Part shown: positions 1 to 5,574 of the stretch, piece by piece
Position numbering within the stretch: the stretch's first letter is position 1
How the letters are laid out: each line of letters starts with the position of its first letter
Assembly: GCA_903889785.1 (NCBI GenBank)
Contig: CAISYT010000070.1
Coordinates: 1-7,764 of the forward strand
Direction of reading: 5' to 3'
DNA: 7,764 nt
Origin: an uncultured Caulobacterales bacterium
Lineage (GTDB): Bacteria > Pseudomonadota > Alphaproteobacteria > Caulobacterales > Caulobacteraceae
The notes under the pieces: generated by a model
Seen by the model: only the letters and a program-made list of their open reading frames with translations
Told to the model about the DNA's origin: nothing
Databases searched by the model: none
Made by a program: the position numbers and the translations under genes

Positions 1-228
1 GGGTGAGGGAGAAGGGCGACTGCCTCCAGCGGCAATTTTGTCGCGCTGCTTTCCACGCGCTTCCCAATGGTGAATTCTGGGACAGAAGCCCAGCCCCTCT
101 GGCGGCTAACTCATTTGAAAATATTGGCGCGCCACTTTTGTTTAGAGAGCTTTTTCCAGTCTGATCGTTAGCCCAAGGCGGAACTAGCGCGGGGCCAGGG
201 CAACCCAAATATTGCGCAAAGTGCGCAG
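1..228. other. Non-coding left flank, no gene supported
   Basis: I find no supportable gene here. One plus-strand frame is open from the window edge to a TGA at 162-164 (about 53 codons), but it has no G/C third-position bias and resembles no family I know. An imperfect hairpin lies at 16-44: GCGAC pairs with GTCGC and TGCC with GGCA, with a 5-base bulge; it has no U-tract on either strand. The stretch 110-160 is AT-richer than its surroundings. It contains a TTGAAA (115-120) resembling a -35 box, but no acceptable -10 at the right spacing, so I do not call a promoter. Confidence 0.5.
203..227 (-). terminator. Possible terminator after the PilZ gene
   Basis: Immediately past the PilZ stop codon (TGA, 229-231 on the minus strand) the transcript can fold TGCGCA-CTT-TGCGCA, a perfect 6-bp stem with a 3-base loop (arms 222-227 and 213-218). 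It is followed by AATATTTGGG. The stem is GC-rich and well placed, but the downstream T-run is short and interrupted, so it may be a weak terminator or simply a palindrome. Confidence 0.3.
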
Positions 229-471
229 TCACGCGTCTATCGGACCCTGAAGATCGTGCCGGTCGCCGATGGTTACGCGGACATAGGCGCCGTGACGCCA
301 GATCACATGACTGTCGAAGGAGGTACCTTCTGTGACGTGGATCAGGGTAAAATTGGTCGGCAGGGGCTGCTCGCCGGGGACCACCAACAGGGCACCTTGG
401 GCGTTAATGTTGCGGATCGCGCAGTCGATGGAGATTTCGGCGTCGGACCCGTAGCAGATGCGGCCCCGCAA
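229..471 (-). CDS. Small PilZ-domain protein, 5' end probably frameshifted
   Basis: PilZ domains are small beta-barrels that often bind cyclic di-GMP and regulate motility, surface polysaccharide or enzyme partners. The 80 residues from the TTG at 471 carry the barrel core: LRGRICYG, then IDCAIRNINAQGALL (the D/NxSxxG position reads N-x-N-x-x-G, residues 21-26), then a late strand with VIWRHG (56-61). The canonical RxxxR c-di-GMP motif is not visible, so ligand binding is uncertain. The TTG is a poor start: it has no Shine-Dalgarno and falls inside the first barrel strand. An ATG at 527-529, preceded by AGGGA, opens a frame beginning MDSATNVWNGRSA. Removing one base near 489-490 would join it to ITTNALLRGRI and give about 99 residues, a normal single-domain length. 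The gene is therefore either frameshifted or carries a sequence error. It lies downstream of the DUF1330 gene on the same strand and may be cotranscribed. The family call is fairly secure; the start is not. Confidence 0.7.
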   Translation of the reverse strand: MRGRICYGSDAEISIDCAIRNINAQGALLVVPGEQPLPTNFTLIHVTEGTSFDSHVIWRHGAYVRVTIGDRHDLQGPIDA

Positions 472-604
472 CAGCGCGTTGGTGGTGATTGGCGCTACGG
501 CCGTTCCAGACGTTCGTGGCGCTATCCATGCCGTCCCTACAGGCTCGCCATCCTTTCCGGCGGATTTACGGGGGAGACCGCCGGCGATCTGTGAAGGCTC
601 ACAT

Positions 605-889
605 CTAGGACTCGACGATCACCACCTCGCCCGTCGCCGCCTCCAGGCGAAGTTTGAGCAGAGGCTGGTAGGCCTTGGCATCGAGAAAGGCGTTGGCCAG
701 GGCCGCCGTTGGAAACCGCACTAAGATCACGCGCCGCCGCGCGGGCCTGCCCTCACGGACCGTGAGATCCTCGGTATTGACGATCGTCAAGCCGTCAAAC
801 CGCTGGATCTGTGGCACCACCAATTCACGATATCGCGCAAATTTCTGCAGGTCGTGGATGTCGAGAGTGGCCAGGATATAGGCCGTCAT
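605..889 (-). CDS. DUF1330 family protein
   Basis: This 94-residue cytosolic protein belongs to the DUF1330 family, small dimeric alpha/beta ferredoxin-like (ABM-type) proteins with no agreed biochemical role. Visible family hallmarks are the N-terminal strand MTAYILATLDIHD, a helix ending in RYRELVVPQI, the FDG turn (residues 31-33), the EGRPARRRVILVRFP strand, and an AFLDAKAYQPLLKLR helix near residues 67-81. The length is normal. The ATG at 889 is well supported by GAGGA about eight bases upstream. It is divergent from the thiolase operon with 83 bases between start codons, so the two may share a regulatory region. The PilZ reading frame follows it on the same strand, with a 75-base gap if that gene starts at 529. 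Related ABM-fold proteins include monooxygenases and isomerases acting on small aromatic or polyketide-like molecules, so a catabolic role is possible but not shown by any residue here. Confidence 0.85.
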   Translation of the reverse strand: MTAYILATLDIHDLQKFARYRELVVPQIQRFDGLTIVNTEDLTVREGRPARRRVILVRFPTAALANAFLDAKAYQPLLKLRLEAATGEVVIVES

Positions 890-972
890 GGATCATTCCT
901 CACAGTGGATTGGGCCATGGTCGTGGCCGCTTCATTCGTTGTAAACTGCATCATAACGTCGGAGGACCCACC
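890..972. promoter_or_regulatory. Divergent intergenic region with a small inverted repeat
   Basis: These 83 bases separate the DUF1330 and thiolase start codons and must hold, or lie next to, promoters for both directions. An inverted repeat GGCCA-TGGTCG-TGGCC sits at 913-928, near the middle, and could be an operator half-site pair. No convincing sigma-70 -35/-10 pair is visible: TTGGGC (910-915) and TAAACT (942-947) are not correctly spaced with partners. The thiolase Shine-Dalgarno GGAGGA is at 961-966. Promoter placement is inferred from gene layout only. Confidence 0.35.
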
Positions 973-2142
973 ATGGACATCAGCATCGTCGGCTGGGCGC
1001 ACACGCCGTTTGGCAAGCTGGAAGGCAGCGATGTTGAGAGCCTGATCAGCGACGTCGCCGGTGCCGCCATTGCCGACGCCGGGATCGAACCCGCCGCAAT
1101 CGACGGCGTGTTTGTAGGACAGTTCAACGGCGGATTTTCGGAACAGCGCTTCCCATCCTCCTTACCGATGCAGGCGGTTCCAGACCTGCGTTTTAAGCCG
1201 GCGGTTCGCTGCGAAAACGCCTGTGCCTCCGGCTCAGCGGCGATCTATCAGGCGATGGATTTCATCCGGGCCGGCCGCGGTCGCGCCGCCCTGGTGATCG
1301 GGGTCGAAAAGATGACCGACACGCCAGGGCCCCAGGTCGGCGAGAATCTGTTGGGGGCCAGCTACCTCAAGCAGGAGGGCGACATTCCGGGCGGGTTCGC
1401 CGGCGTGTTCGGCCGGATCGCGCAGCAGTATTTCCAGCGGTATGGCGACCAGTCCGACGCCCTGGCCGCGATCGCCGCCAAGAACCACCGCAATGGGGTC
1501 GACAACAAGCTGGCGCAGCTGCGTAAGGATCTGGGCTTTGCGTTCTGCCGTACCGAGAGCGAAAAGAATCCGTTTGTCGCCGGGCCGCTCAAACGAACCG
1601 ACTGCTCACCCGTCTCCGACGGTGCCGCTGCCCTGGTGCTGGTCGATGCTGACACCGCCGCCGCCTTGACCAAGGCGGTACGGTTCCGCGCCTCGGCCCA
1701 TGCCAATGATCTGTTGCCGATGTCCCTGCGCGATCCGACCCGGTTCGAGGCCGGCGAACACGCCTGGGCGAAGGCCTATGCTGAGGCGGGCCTCACCCTC
1801 GCTGACCTTTCGTTCGTCGAGACCCATGACTGTTTCACCATCGCAGAACTGATCGAATACGAGACCATGGGCCTGGCTGCACCGGGCCAGGGCGCGCGGG
1901 CAATTTTGGAAGGCTGGGTTGGTGCCGATGGCAAACTACCCGTCAACCGATCAGGCGGACTTAAGGCCAAGGGCCATCCCGTGGGCGCGACCGGCGTCTC
2001 CATGCATGTGATGGCGGCCATGCAACTCACCGGCCAGGCCGGGGCCCTGCAACTGCCGAAAGCCGACGTCGGCGCGGTGTACAACATGGGCGGGTCGGCG
2101 GTGGCCAACTACGTCTCGATCCTAGAGGCGGTGCGGGCATAA
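973..2142 (+). CDS. SCP-x-type thiolase (acetyl-CoA acyltransferase family)
   Basis: A 389-residue cytosolic thiolase that should cleave a 3-ketoacyl-CoA with free CoA, or condense in reverse. The nucleophile loop ENACASGS holds Cys84. DCSPVSDGAAALVL (210-223) is a subfamily signature. HDCFT (285-289) replaces the NEAF motif of classical thiolases, and GHPVGATG supplies His335. The C-terminal segment NMGGS stands where classical thiolases have the CxG cysteine. From what I know of SCP2-type thiolases, the second catalytic cysteine comes from HDCF, here Cys287, so the active site looks complete. The ATG at 973 is chosen because GGAGGA lies six bases before it and the translation then begins with the family-typical ISIVGWAHTPFG. 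A longer open frame upstream runs antisense through the DUF1330 gene and is unlikely to be translated. It is the first gene of a plus-strand operon. No DUF35 OB-fold partner, often found beside such thiolases, is present in this window. The substrate is unknown. Confidence 0.93.
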   Translation: MDISIVGWAHTPFGKLEGSDVESLISDVAGAAIADAGIEPAAIDGVFVGQFNGGFSEQRFPSSLPMQAVPDLRFKPAVRCENACASGSAAIYQAMDFIRAGRGRAALVIGVEKMTDTPGPQVGENLLGASYLKQEGDIPGGFAGVFGRIAQQYFQRYGDQSDALAAIAAKNHRNGVDNKLAQLRKDLGFAFCRTESEKNPFVAGPLKRTDCSPVSDGAAALVLVDADTAAALTKAVRFRASAHANDLLPMSLRDPTRFEAGEHAWAKAYAEAGLTLADLSFVETHDCFTIAELIEYETMGLAAPGQGARAILEGWVGADGKLPVNRSGGLKAKGHPVGATGVSMHVMAAMQLTGQAGALQLPKADVGAVYNMGGSAVANYVSILEAVRA

Positions 2143-2194
2143 TCCAGCGGCTAAAAAATGCCTCGGGGCCACAGGTGCAAGCCGGACTGACGCC

Positions 2195-2881
2195 ATGACA
2201 CACACGCGCCTCCCCGTGCGCGCCTGCGTGTTCGACGCCTATGGCACGCTGTTCGATTTCGCTTCTGCAGCGGCATCGTGCCGCGATGTGCTGGGCGATC
2301 AGGTCTCAGCGTTGACTGCGCTGTGGCGTGACAAACAGTTGCAATACACTTGGCTTCGCAGCCTGCAGGGTCTGCATGCGGGCTTCTGGCAAGTGACCGG
2401 CGAGGCGCTCGATTTCGCTCTGGAGACGCTGGGCATTGACGATCCGGCCCTGCGCGATCGGCTGATGGGACTCTATCTGCGCCTTACAGCCTTTCCCGAG
2501 GTGGCTGAGACCCTGAAGGAACTGAAACGGCTCGGCTTCGCCACCGGCATTCTGTCCAATGGCGAAGCGGCGATGATCGAAAGCCTCGTGCGCGGCAACG
2601 GGCTTGAAATGCTGATCGACGCCAGGCTGTCAGTGGAACAGGCTGGCGTCTTCAAGACCCACCCCAGCGTCTACCAGCTCGCCGTGGATCATTTCGGTCT
2701 GCCGGCCGAACAGATCGCCTTCGTGTCGTCGAACGGCTGGGATGCCTATGCGGCATCCGCATTCGGGATGAAGGTTGTGTGGTGCAATCGATATGGCCTG
2801 AGACGCGAACGTCTCCCTGGTGCCCCGGACTTCGAGATCACATCTTTGGTCGGCTTACCCCAACTGCTGACCCTAGGCTGA
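2195..2881 (+). CDS. Type II (S)-2-haloacid dehalogenase (HAD superfamily)
   Basis: A 228-residue HAD hydrolase predicted to convert (S)-2-haloalkanoic acids to (R)-2-hydroxyalkanoic acids and halide (EC 3.8.1.2) through an aspartyl ester. Compared from memory with the L-2-haloacid dehalogenase of Pseudomonas sp. YL, the full catalytic set is present: nucleophile Asp14 and Thr18 in VFDAYGTLFD, Arg45 in WRDKQLQYTWLRSL, Ser121 in ILSNG, Lys154 and Tyr160 in VFKTHPSVY, and Ser178, Asn180 and Asp183 in FVSSNGWDA. The aromatic FW pair at 64-65 fits the halide and substrate pocket region. The length matches the family. The gene starts 52 bases after the thiolase stop with a weak Shine-Dalgarno, and the transferase gene follows after 11 bases, so it is probably operonic. 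The residues favour true dehalogenase chemistry over phosphatase activity, but close homologues can act on other 2-substituted acids and the real substrate is not shown. Confidence 0.92.
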   Translation: MTHTRLPVRACVFDAYGTLFDFASAAASCRDVLGDQVSALTALWRDKQLQYTWLRSLQGLHAGFWQVTGEALDFALETLGIDDPALRDRLMGLYLRLTAFPEVAETLKELKRLGFATGILSNGEAAMIESLVRGNGLEMLIDARLSVEQAGVFKTHPSVYQLAVDHFGLPAEQIAFVSSNGWDAYAASAFGMKVVWCNRYGLRRERLPGAPDFEITSLVGLPQLLTLG

Positions 2882-2892
2882 ATTACTGCGCC

Positions 2893-3615
2893 ATGATTGA
2901 CCTGCACTACTGGACCACGCCCAACGGCCACAAGATCACCATCGCGCTGGAAGAATTAGACCTGCCCTACCGCATCGTGCCGGTGAATATTTCTCAAGGC
3001 GACCAGTTCAAGCCGGAGTTTCTGGCTATCGCCCCCAACAACCGCATCCCGGCCATCGTCGACCATGACCCGGCTGATGGCGGAGCGCCGCTGACGATGT
3101 TCGAGTCCGGGGCCATCCTGGAATATCTGGCGGACAAGACCCATCGTTTGCTGCCCGCGAGCGGGAGGGGCCGCTATGAGGTACTGCAATGGCTGTATTG
3201 GCAGATGGGGGGACTGGGGCCCATGGCCGGCCAGGCGCACCATTTCGTCGGCTATTCCGCTGAGCAAATTCCTTACGCCATCAACCGCTACGTCAATGAG
3301 TGCAACCGCCTCTACGGCGTGCTCGACCGCCGTCTGCACGGGCGCGCATTCATGGCCGGAGACTATTCGATAGCGGACATCGCGATCTATCCCTGGATCC
3401 AGCGGCACGAGCGGCACCGCCAGGACCTCAACGACTTTGCCGAGATCAAGCGCTGGTATGACACCTTGTCGGCCCGGCGAGCGGTGATCCGAGCCTATGA
3501 GATCGTCGACGAAATCAATGTCGTGCCGACCATCACAGACGCCCAGTCGCGGCAGATCCTGTTTGGGCAGACCGCCGCCAGCGTGGCAGCTTCGTCCACG
3601 GCATCCAAAGCCTAA
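2893..3615 (+). CDS. yfcG: Glutathione transferase, Nu-class, YfcG-like disulfide-bond oxidoreductase
   Basis: A 240-residue cytosolic GST. The thioredoxin-like N-terminal domain carries TPNGHKI (residues 9-15), the cis-proline loop NNRIPAIVD (Pro53), and FESGAILEYLA, whose Glu71-Ser72 bind the gamma-glutamyl group. The all-helical C-terminal domain has WLYWQMGGLGPM, IPYAINRY and the N-capping box YSIADIAIYPW. By memory comparison with E. coli YfcG, Thr9, Asn11 and Arg132 fall at the same numbers. Those residues bind two glutathiones or GSSG and support disulfide reductase activity rather than classical conjugation. The last 30 residues (after about 208) are a divergent tail rich in Ala and Ser. 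The ATG at 2893 lies 11 bases after the dehalogenase stop and has no good Shine-Dalgarno, which suggests translational coupling. A longer in-frame ORF starting at 2779 overlaps the dehalogenase and lacks homology there. Possible roles are removing reactive electrophiles or disulfides formed during catabolism, or reductive thiol chemistry on a pathway intermediate. Confidence 0.9.
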   Translation: MIDLHYWTTPNGHKITIALEELDLPYRIVPVNISQGDQFKPEFLAIAPNNRIPAIVDHDPADGGAPLTMFESGAILEYLADKTHRLLPASGRGRYEVLQWLYWQMGGLGPMAGQAHHFVGYSAEQIPYAINRYVNECNRLYGVLDRRLHGRAFMAGDYSIADIAIYPWIQRHERHRQDLNDFAEIKRWYDTLSARRAVIRAYEIVDEINVVPTITDAQSRQILFGQTAASVAASSTASKA

Positions 3616-3750
3616 GACCCGGTCTACTTTAGCGCCTCAGCCCGGCGGCCCTTATCGGCCGTTTCGCGACCAGGGCGGGCAGGTGCCGCCAAAGCCCGTT
3701 CGGATTGGCCGCGAGGGCCTCCTGCGCACCGCGCGCCAGACGACCCCGTT

Positions 3751-3783
3751 GCGGCCACGCACCCTGACCCTGACTGTGGCCGC
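3751..3783. terminator. Hairpin in the convergent gap, possible terminator
   Basis: The 181-base gap between the convergent transferase and amidase genes contains a perfect 8-bp inverted repeat, GCGGCCAC (3751-3758) and GTGGCCGC (3776-3783). The 17-base loop includes two tandem CCCTGA units. On the plus strand it is followed by CAATTTC, a poor T-tract; on the minus strand no T-run follows. A second, smaller stem CGGCC-CTTATC-GGCCG followed by TT lies at 3646-3662, nearer the transferase. Either could end the plus-strand operon, and the larger one could slow both converging polymerases. Nothing else in the gap looks coding. Confidence 0.35.
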
Positions 3784-3796
3784 CAATTTCTGCAGG

Positions 3797-5086
3797 CTAT
3801 AGACCCAGCGCGGTCCCTACCGCCTTGGCTGCAGCCAAGGCTTTTCGATCTGCAAAACGAGGCCCGATCACGGTGATCCCGACGGGCAGCCCCTGCGGTC
3901 CAGTGAAGGCCGGCACATTGACGGTTGGCACGTGCAATAGGGTCCACATACCGTTGAACACGGGGTCACCGACATCTTCGAGCCCCAGCGGGGCCTCGCC
4001 CGGGGCACTGGGCGCGATGACAGCATCGAACCCGGCCGCGATGGCGTCGAACTGCGACCGACGCAAGGCGGCATCGTCATAGGCGGCCAATAGGCCAGCA
4101 CGGGTGTGGCCATCGGTGTTGTCGACCATCTCCTGGAGCCTGGGCTCCAGCTGACCAGGATGGGCGCGGGCGTCAGCCAAAAAGGCGGCACGGCCCTCGG
4201 CACGCATTATGAGGGTCTGCTGGTCCGGCAGGGCGTCGAACTCGGATGGCAGTTTCAAGTCGGTGACGATAGCGCCCGCCTTGCGCAATCCATCGGCGGC
4301 CGCAGCCAGGGCAGTGCAAGTGGCCTCCGTTGCCTTGGACCATGCCGGGGTCTGACAGAAAGCGATGCGAGCCCCGCTTAGTGGCAGGACGGGGTAATCG
4401 CCCATATCCGCGTCATAGACATCCTGCAGCAGCATGAGGTCGTCGGCGCTGCGCGCGAACCAGCCAATGGTGTCCAAGGTGTTGGAATAGATCTTGGAGC
4501 CTTCGCGATTGATCAGACCCCACGTCGGTTTCATAGCCCATACCCCGCAAAACGAGGCCGGCCGGACCATGGAGCCGGCCGTCTGGGTGCCAAGCGACAG
4601 CGGAACCTGGAAATCAGCGACAGCGGCGGCCGAGCCACTGGATGAACCGCCCGGACCGTGGGTCAGATCATGCGGATTGCGGGTCGCGGCGCGCCGACCG
4701 GTCGCGGCGAATTCCACGGTGTCGGTCTTGCCGAAAATCAGCGCTCCGGCTGAGCGCAACAGGCTTACGCATGCGGCATCAACGGTTGGGAAATGCCCTT
4801 TGTATAGGGAGGAATTGTACTGGGTCGGCATGTCTGCCGTCTGCATGATGTCTTTTATGCCAACAGGAAGGCCATGCAGCGGACCCCGCGAAGATGAACC
4901 GTCCAGCGCGCGAGCGCTGGCCAGCACCAGGTCCCGGTCAAGATAGGCCCAGGCCCGGATATCGGCGTCGCGGGCCTCGATGCGGTCAAGGCAGGCCATG
5001 GCCAGGCGTTCAACCGTGAGGTCACCCGAGCGCAGGACGGCGGCGGCCTGCGAGGCCGAAAGCTGGGATAGATCTGCGGGGGTCAT
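3797..5086 (-). CDS. Amidase-signature family hydrolase
   Basis: A 429-residue amidase-signature enzyme that should hydrolyse a carboxamide or related C-N bond to acid plus amine or ammonia. The Ser-cisSer-Lys triad is readable: Lys78 in LPVGIKDIM, cis-Ser148 in the GPGGSSSGSAAAVA loop, and nucleophile Ser172 in GTQTAGSMVRPASFCG. The 24-residue spacing between the two serines equals that of known family members. The GTQTAGS form, rather than GxDTGGS, marks a subfamily distinct from GatA, so this is not the tRNA amidotransferase subunit. It is at the short end of the family range. No signal peptide is evident, so it is probably cytosolic. The ATG at 5086 has GAGGA just upstream and overlaps the cupin stop as ATGA, indicating translational coupling to the cupin. 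The substrate cannot be read from sequence; aliphatic or aryl amides, ureido acids and indole acetamide-like compounds are all handled by relatives. Confidence 0.92.
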   Translation of the reverse strand: MTPADLSQLSASQAAAVLRSGDLTVERLAMACLDRIEARDADIRAWAYLDRDLVLASARALDGSSSRGPLHGLPVGIKDIMQTADMPTQYNSSLYKGHFPTVDAACVSLLRSAGALIFGKTDTVEFAATGRRAATRNPHDLTHGPGGSSSGSAAAVADFQVPLSLGTQTAGSMVRPASFCGVWAMKPTWGLINREGSKIYSNTLDTIGWFARSADDLMLLQDVYDADMGDYPVLPLSGARIAFCQTPAWSKATEATCTALAAAADGLRKAGAIVTDLKLPSEFDALPDQQTLIMRAEGRAAFLADARAHPGQLEPRLQEMVDNTDGHTRAGLLAAYDDAALRRSQFDAIAAGFDAVIAPSAPGEAPLGLEDVGDPVFNGMWTLLHVPTVNVPAFTGPQGLPVGITVIGPRFADRKALAAAKAVGTALGL

Positions 5087-5460
5087 TGATCCTCAACGGT
5101 GGCGAATTTAGCGGGGGTGACGACCTCGAGCATTTCCAGATCGTCGCTGTGGGCCAGTTCACGGTGCCGGATGTTTGGCGGTTGATAGACGCTAGAGCCG
5201 GTGCTCAACCGTACCCGCCCTTGGCCCTCATATTCGAAATCGACCCAGCCCTTCAGTACGTAAACCATCTGAAATTGCGTGTCGTGGCAGTGCCAGGCCT
5301 GCGCCTTATCACTCGCGCCGCTGGCTCGGATCACGTGGACCACAGCGGTACCGCCGGTAGCCTCGGCAATTCCTAGATCGCGATAGGCGAAGAAGTCGCG
5401 CAATCCCTCGACGAATGGGGCGTCATTCGCATGGCTGATCGATGCACCCTGGCGTTTCAT
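5083..5460 (-). CDS. Small single-domain cupin
   Basis: A 125-residue single-domain cupin. Motif 1 reads WHCHDTQFQMVYVLKGW, giving probable metal ligands His57 and His59, with Gln64 where most cupins have glutamate. Motif 2 is GSSVYQPPNIRHREL, contributing His99. A 3-His/Gln or 3-His metal site is therefore likely. Cupins of this size include dioxygenases, isomerases, decarboxylases and non-catalytic sensors; which applies here is unknown. The ATG at 5460 is preferred because GGAG precedes it at a usual distance. The longer frame beginning with GTG at 5493 would start inside the terminator hairpin and adds residues (MCGPSLFGAES) unlike any family N-terminus. Its stop overlaps the amidase start by four bases, so the two proteins are made together and probably act in one process. 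The transcription start is unclear, because a terminator lies directly upstream (5472-5508). Confidence 0.87.
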   Translation of the reverse strand: MKRQGASISHANDAPFVEGLRDFFAYRDLGIAEATGGTAVVHVIRASGASDKAQAWHCHDTQFQMVYVLKGWVDFEYEGQGRVRLSTGSSVYQPPNIRHRELAHSDDLEMLEVVTPAKFATVEDQ

Positions 5461-5471
5461 GCTCTCTGCTC

Positions 5472-5508
5472 CAAACAAAGACGGGCCGCACACAAGGTGC
5501 GACCCGCC
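5472..5508 (-). terminator. Rho-independent terminator between receptor and cupin genes
   Basis: On the minus strand the RNA folds GGCGGGTCGCAC-CTTGT-GTGCGGCCCGTC, a 12-bp stem with two G-U pairs and a 5-base loop (arms 5497-5508 and 5480-5491). It is followed at once by TTTGTTTG. This is a textbook intrinsic terminator 67 bases past the receptor stop codon. The cupin Shine-Dalgarno begins right after the T-tract, and the cupin ATG is only 11 bases beyond it. There is thus no room for a promoter between terminator and cupin. Confidence 0.85.
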
Positions 5509-5574
5509 ATTGAATCGTTTCTAGAAGGACGCCCCAGACCCAGCAAAGCCGGAACCTAGGGCCCCATCTTCCGC

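Noticed and set aside
115..143. Sigma-70-like promoter, TTGAAA plus a box 17 bases later
   Set aside because: The would-be -10 is TTGTTT, matching the consensus at few positions, and no plus-strand gene follows it.
3..164. Open plus-strand frame of about 53 codons entering from the left edge, possibly the tail of a gene
   Set aside because: Third positions show no G/C bias, the translation resembles no family I know, and frames of this length occur by chance in GC-rich DNA.
256..594. 112-codon plus-strand ORF over the PilZ gene
   Set aside because: It is antisense to the recognisable PilZ core and has no family resemblance or ribosome binding site I can support.
811..972. Upstream extension of the thiolase frame
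   Set aside because: It runs antisense through the DUF1330 coding sequence, whereas the ATG at 973 has a strong GGAGGA and starts at the conserved N-terminal strand.
3624..3947. 107-codon minus-strand ORF reaching into the convergent gap
   Set aside because: It overlaps the amidase C-terminus in another frame, its translation is low-complexity Arg/Ala/Gly-rich, and it has no domain signature.
4494..4946. 150-codon plus-strand ORF
   Set aside because: It is antisense to the amidase catalytic core, including the Ser-Lys motifs; no recognisable protein features.
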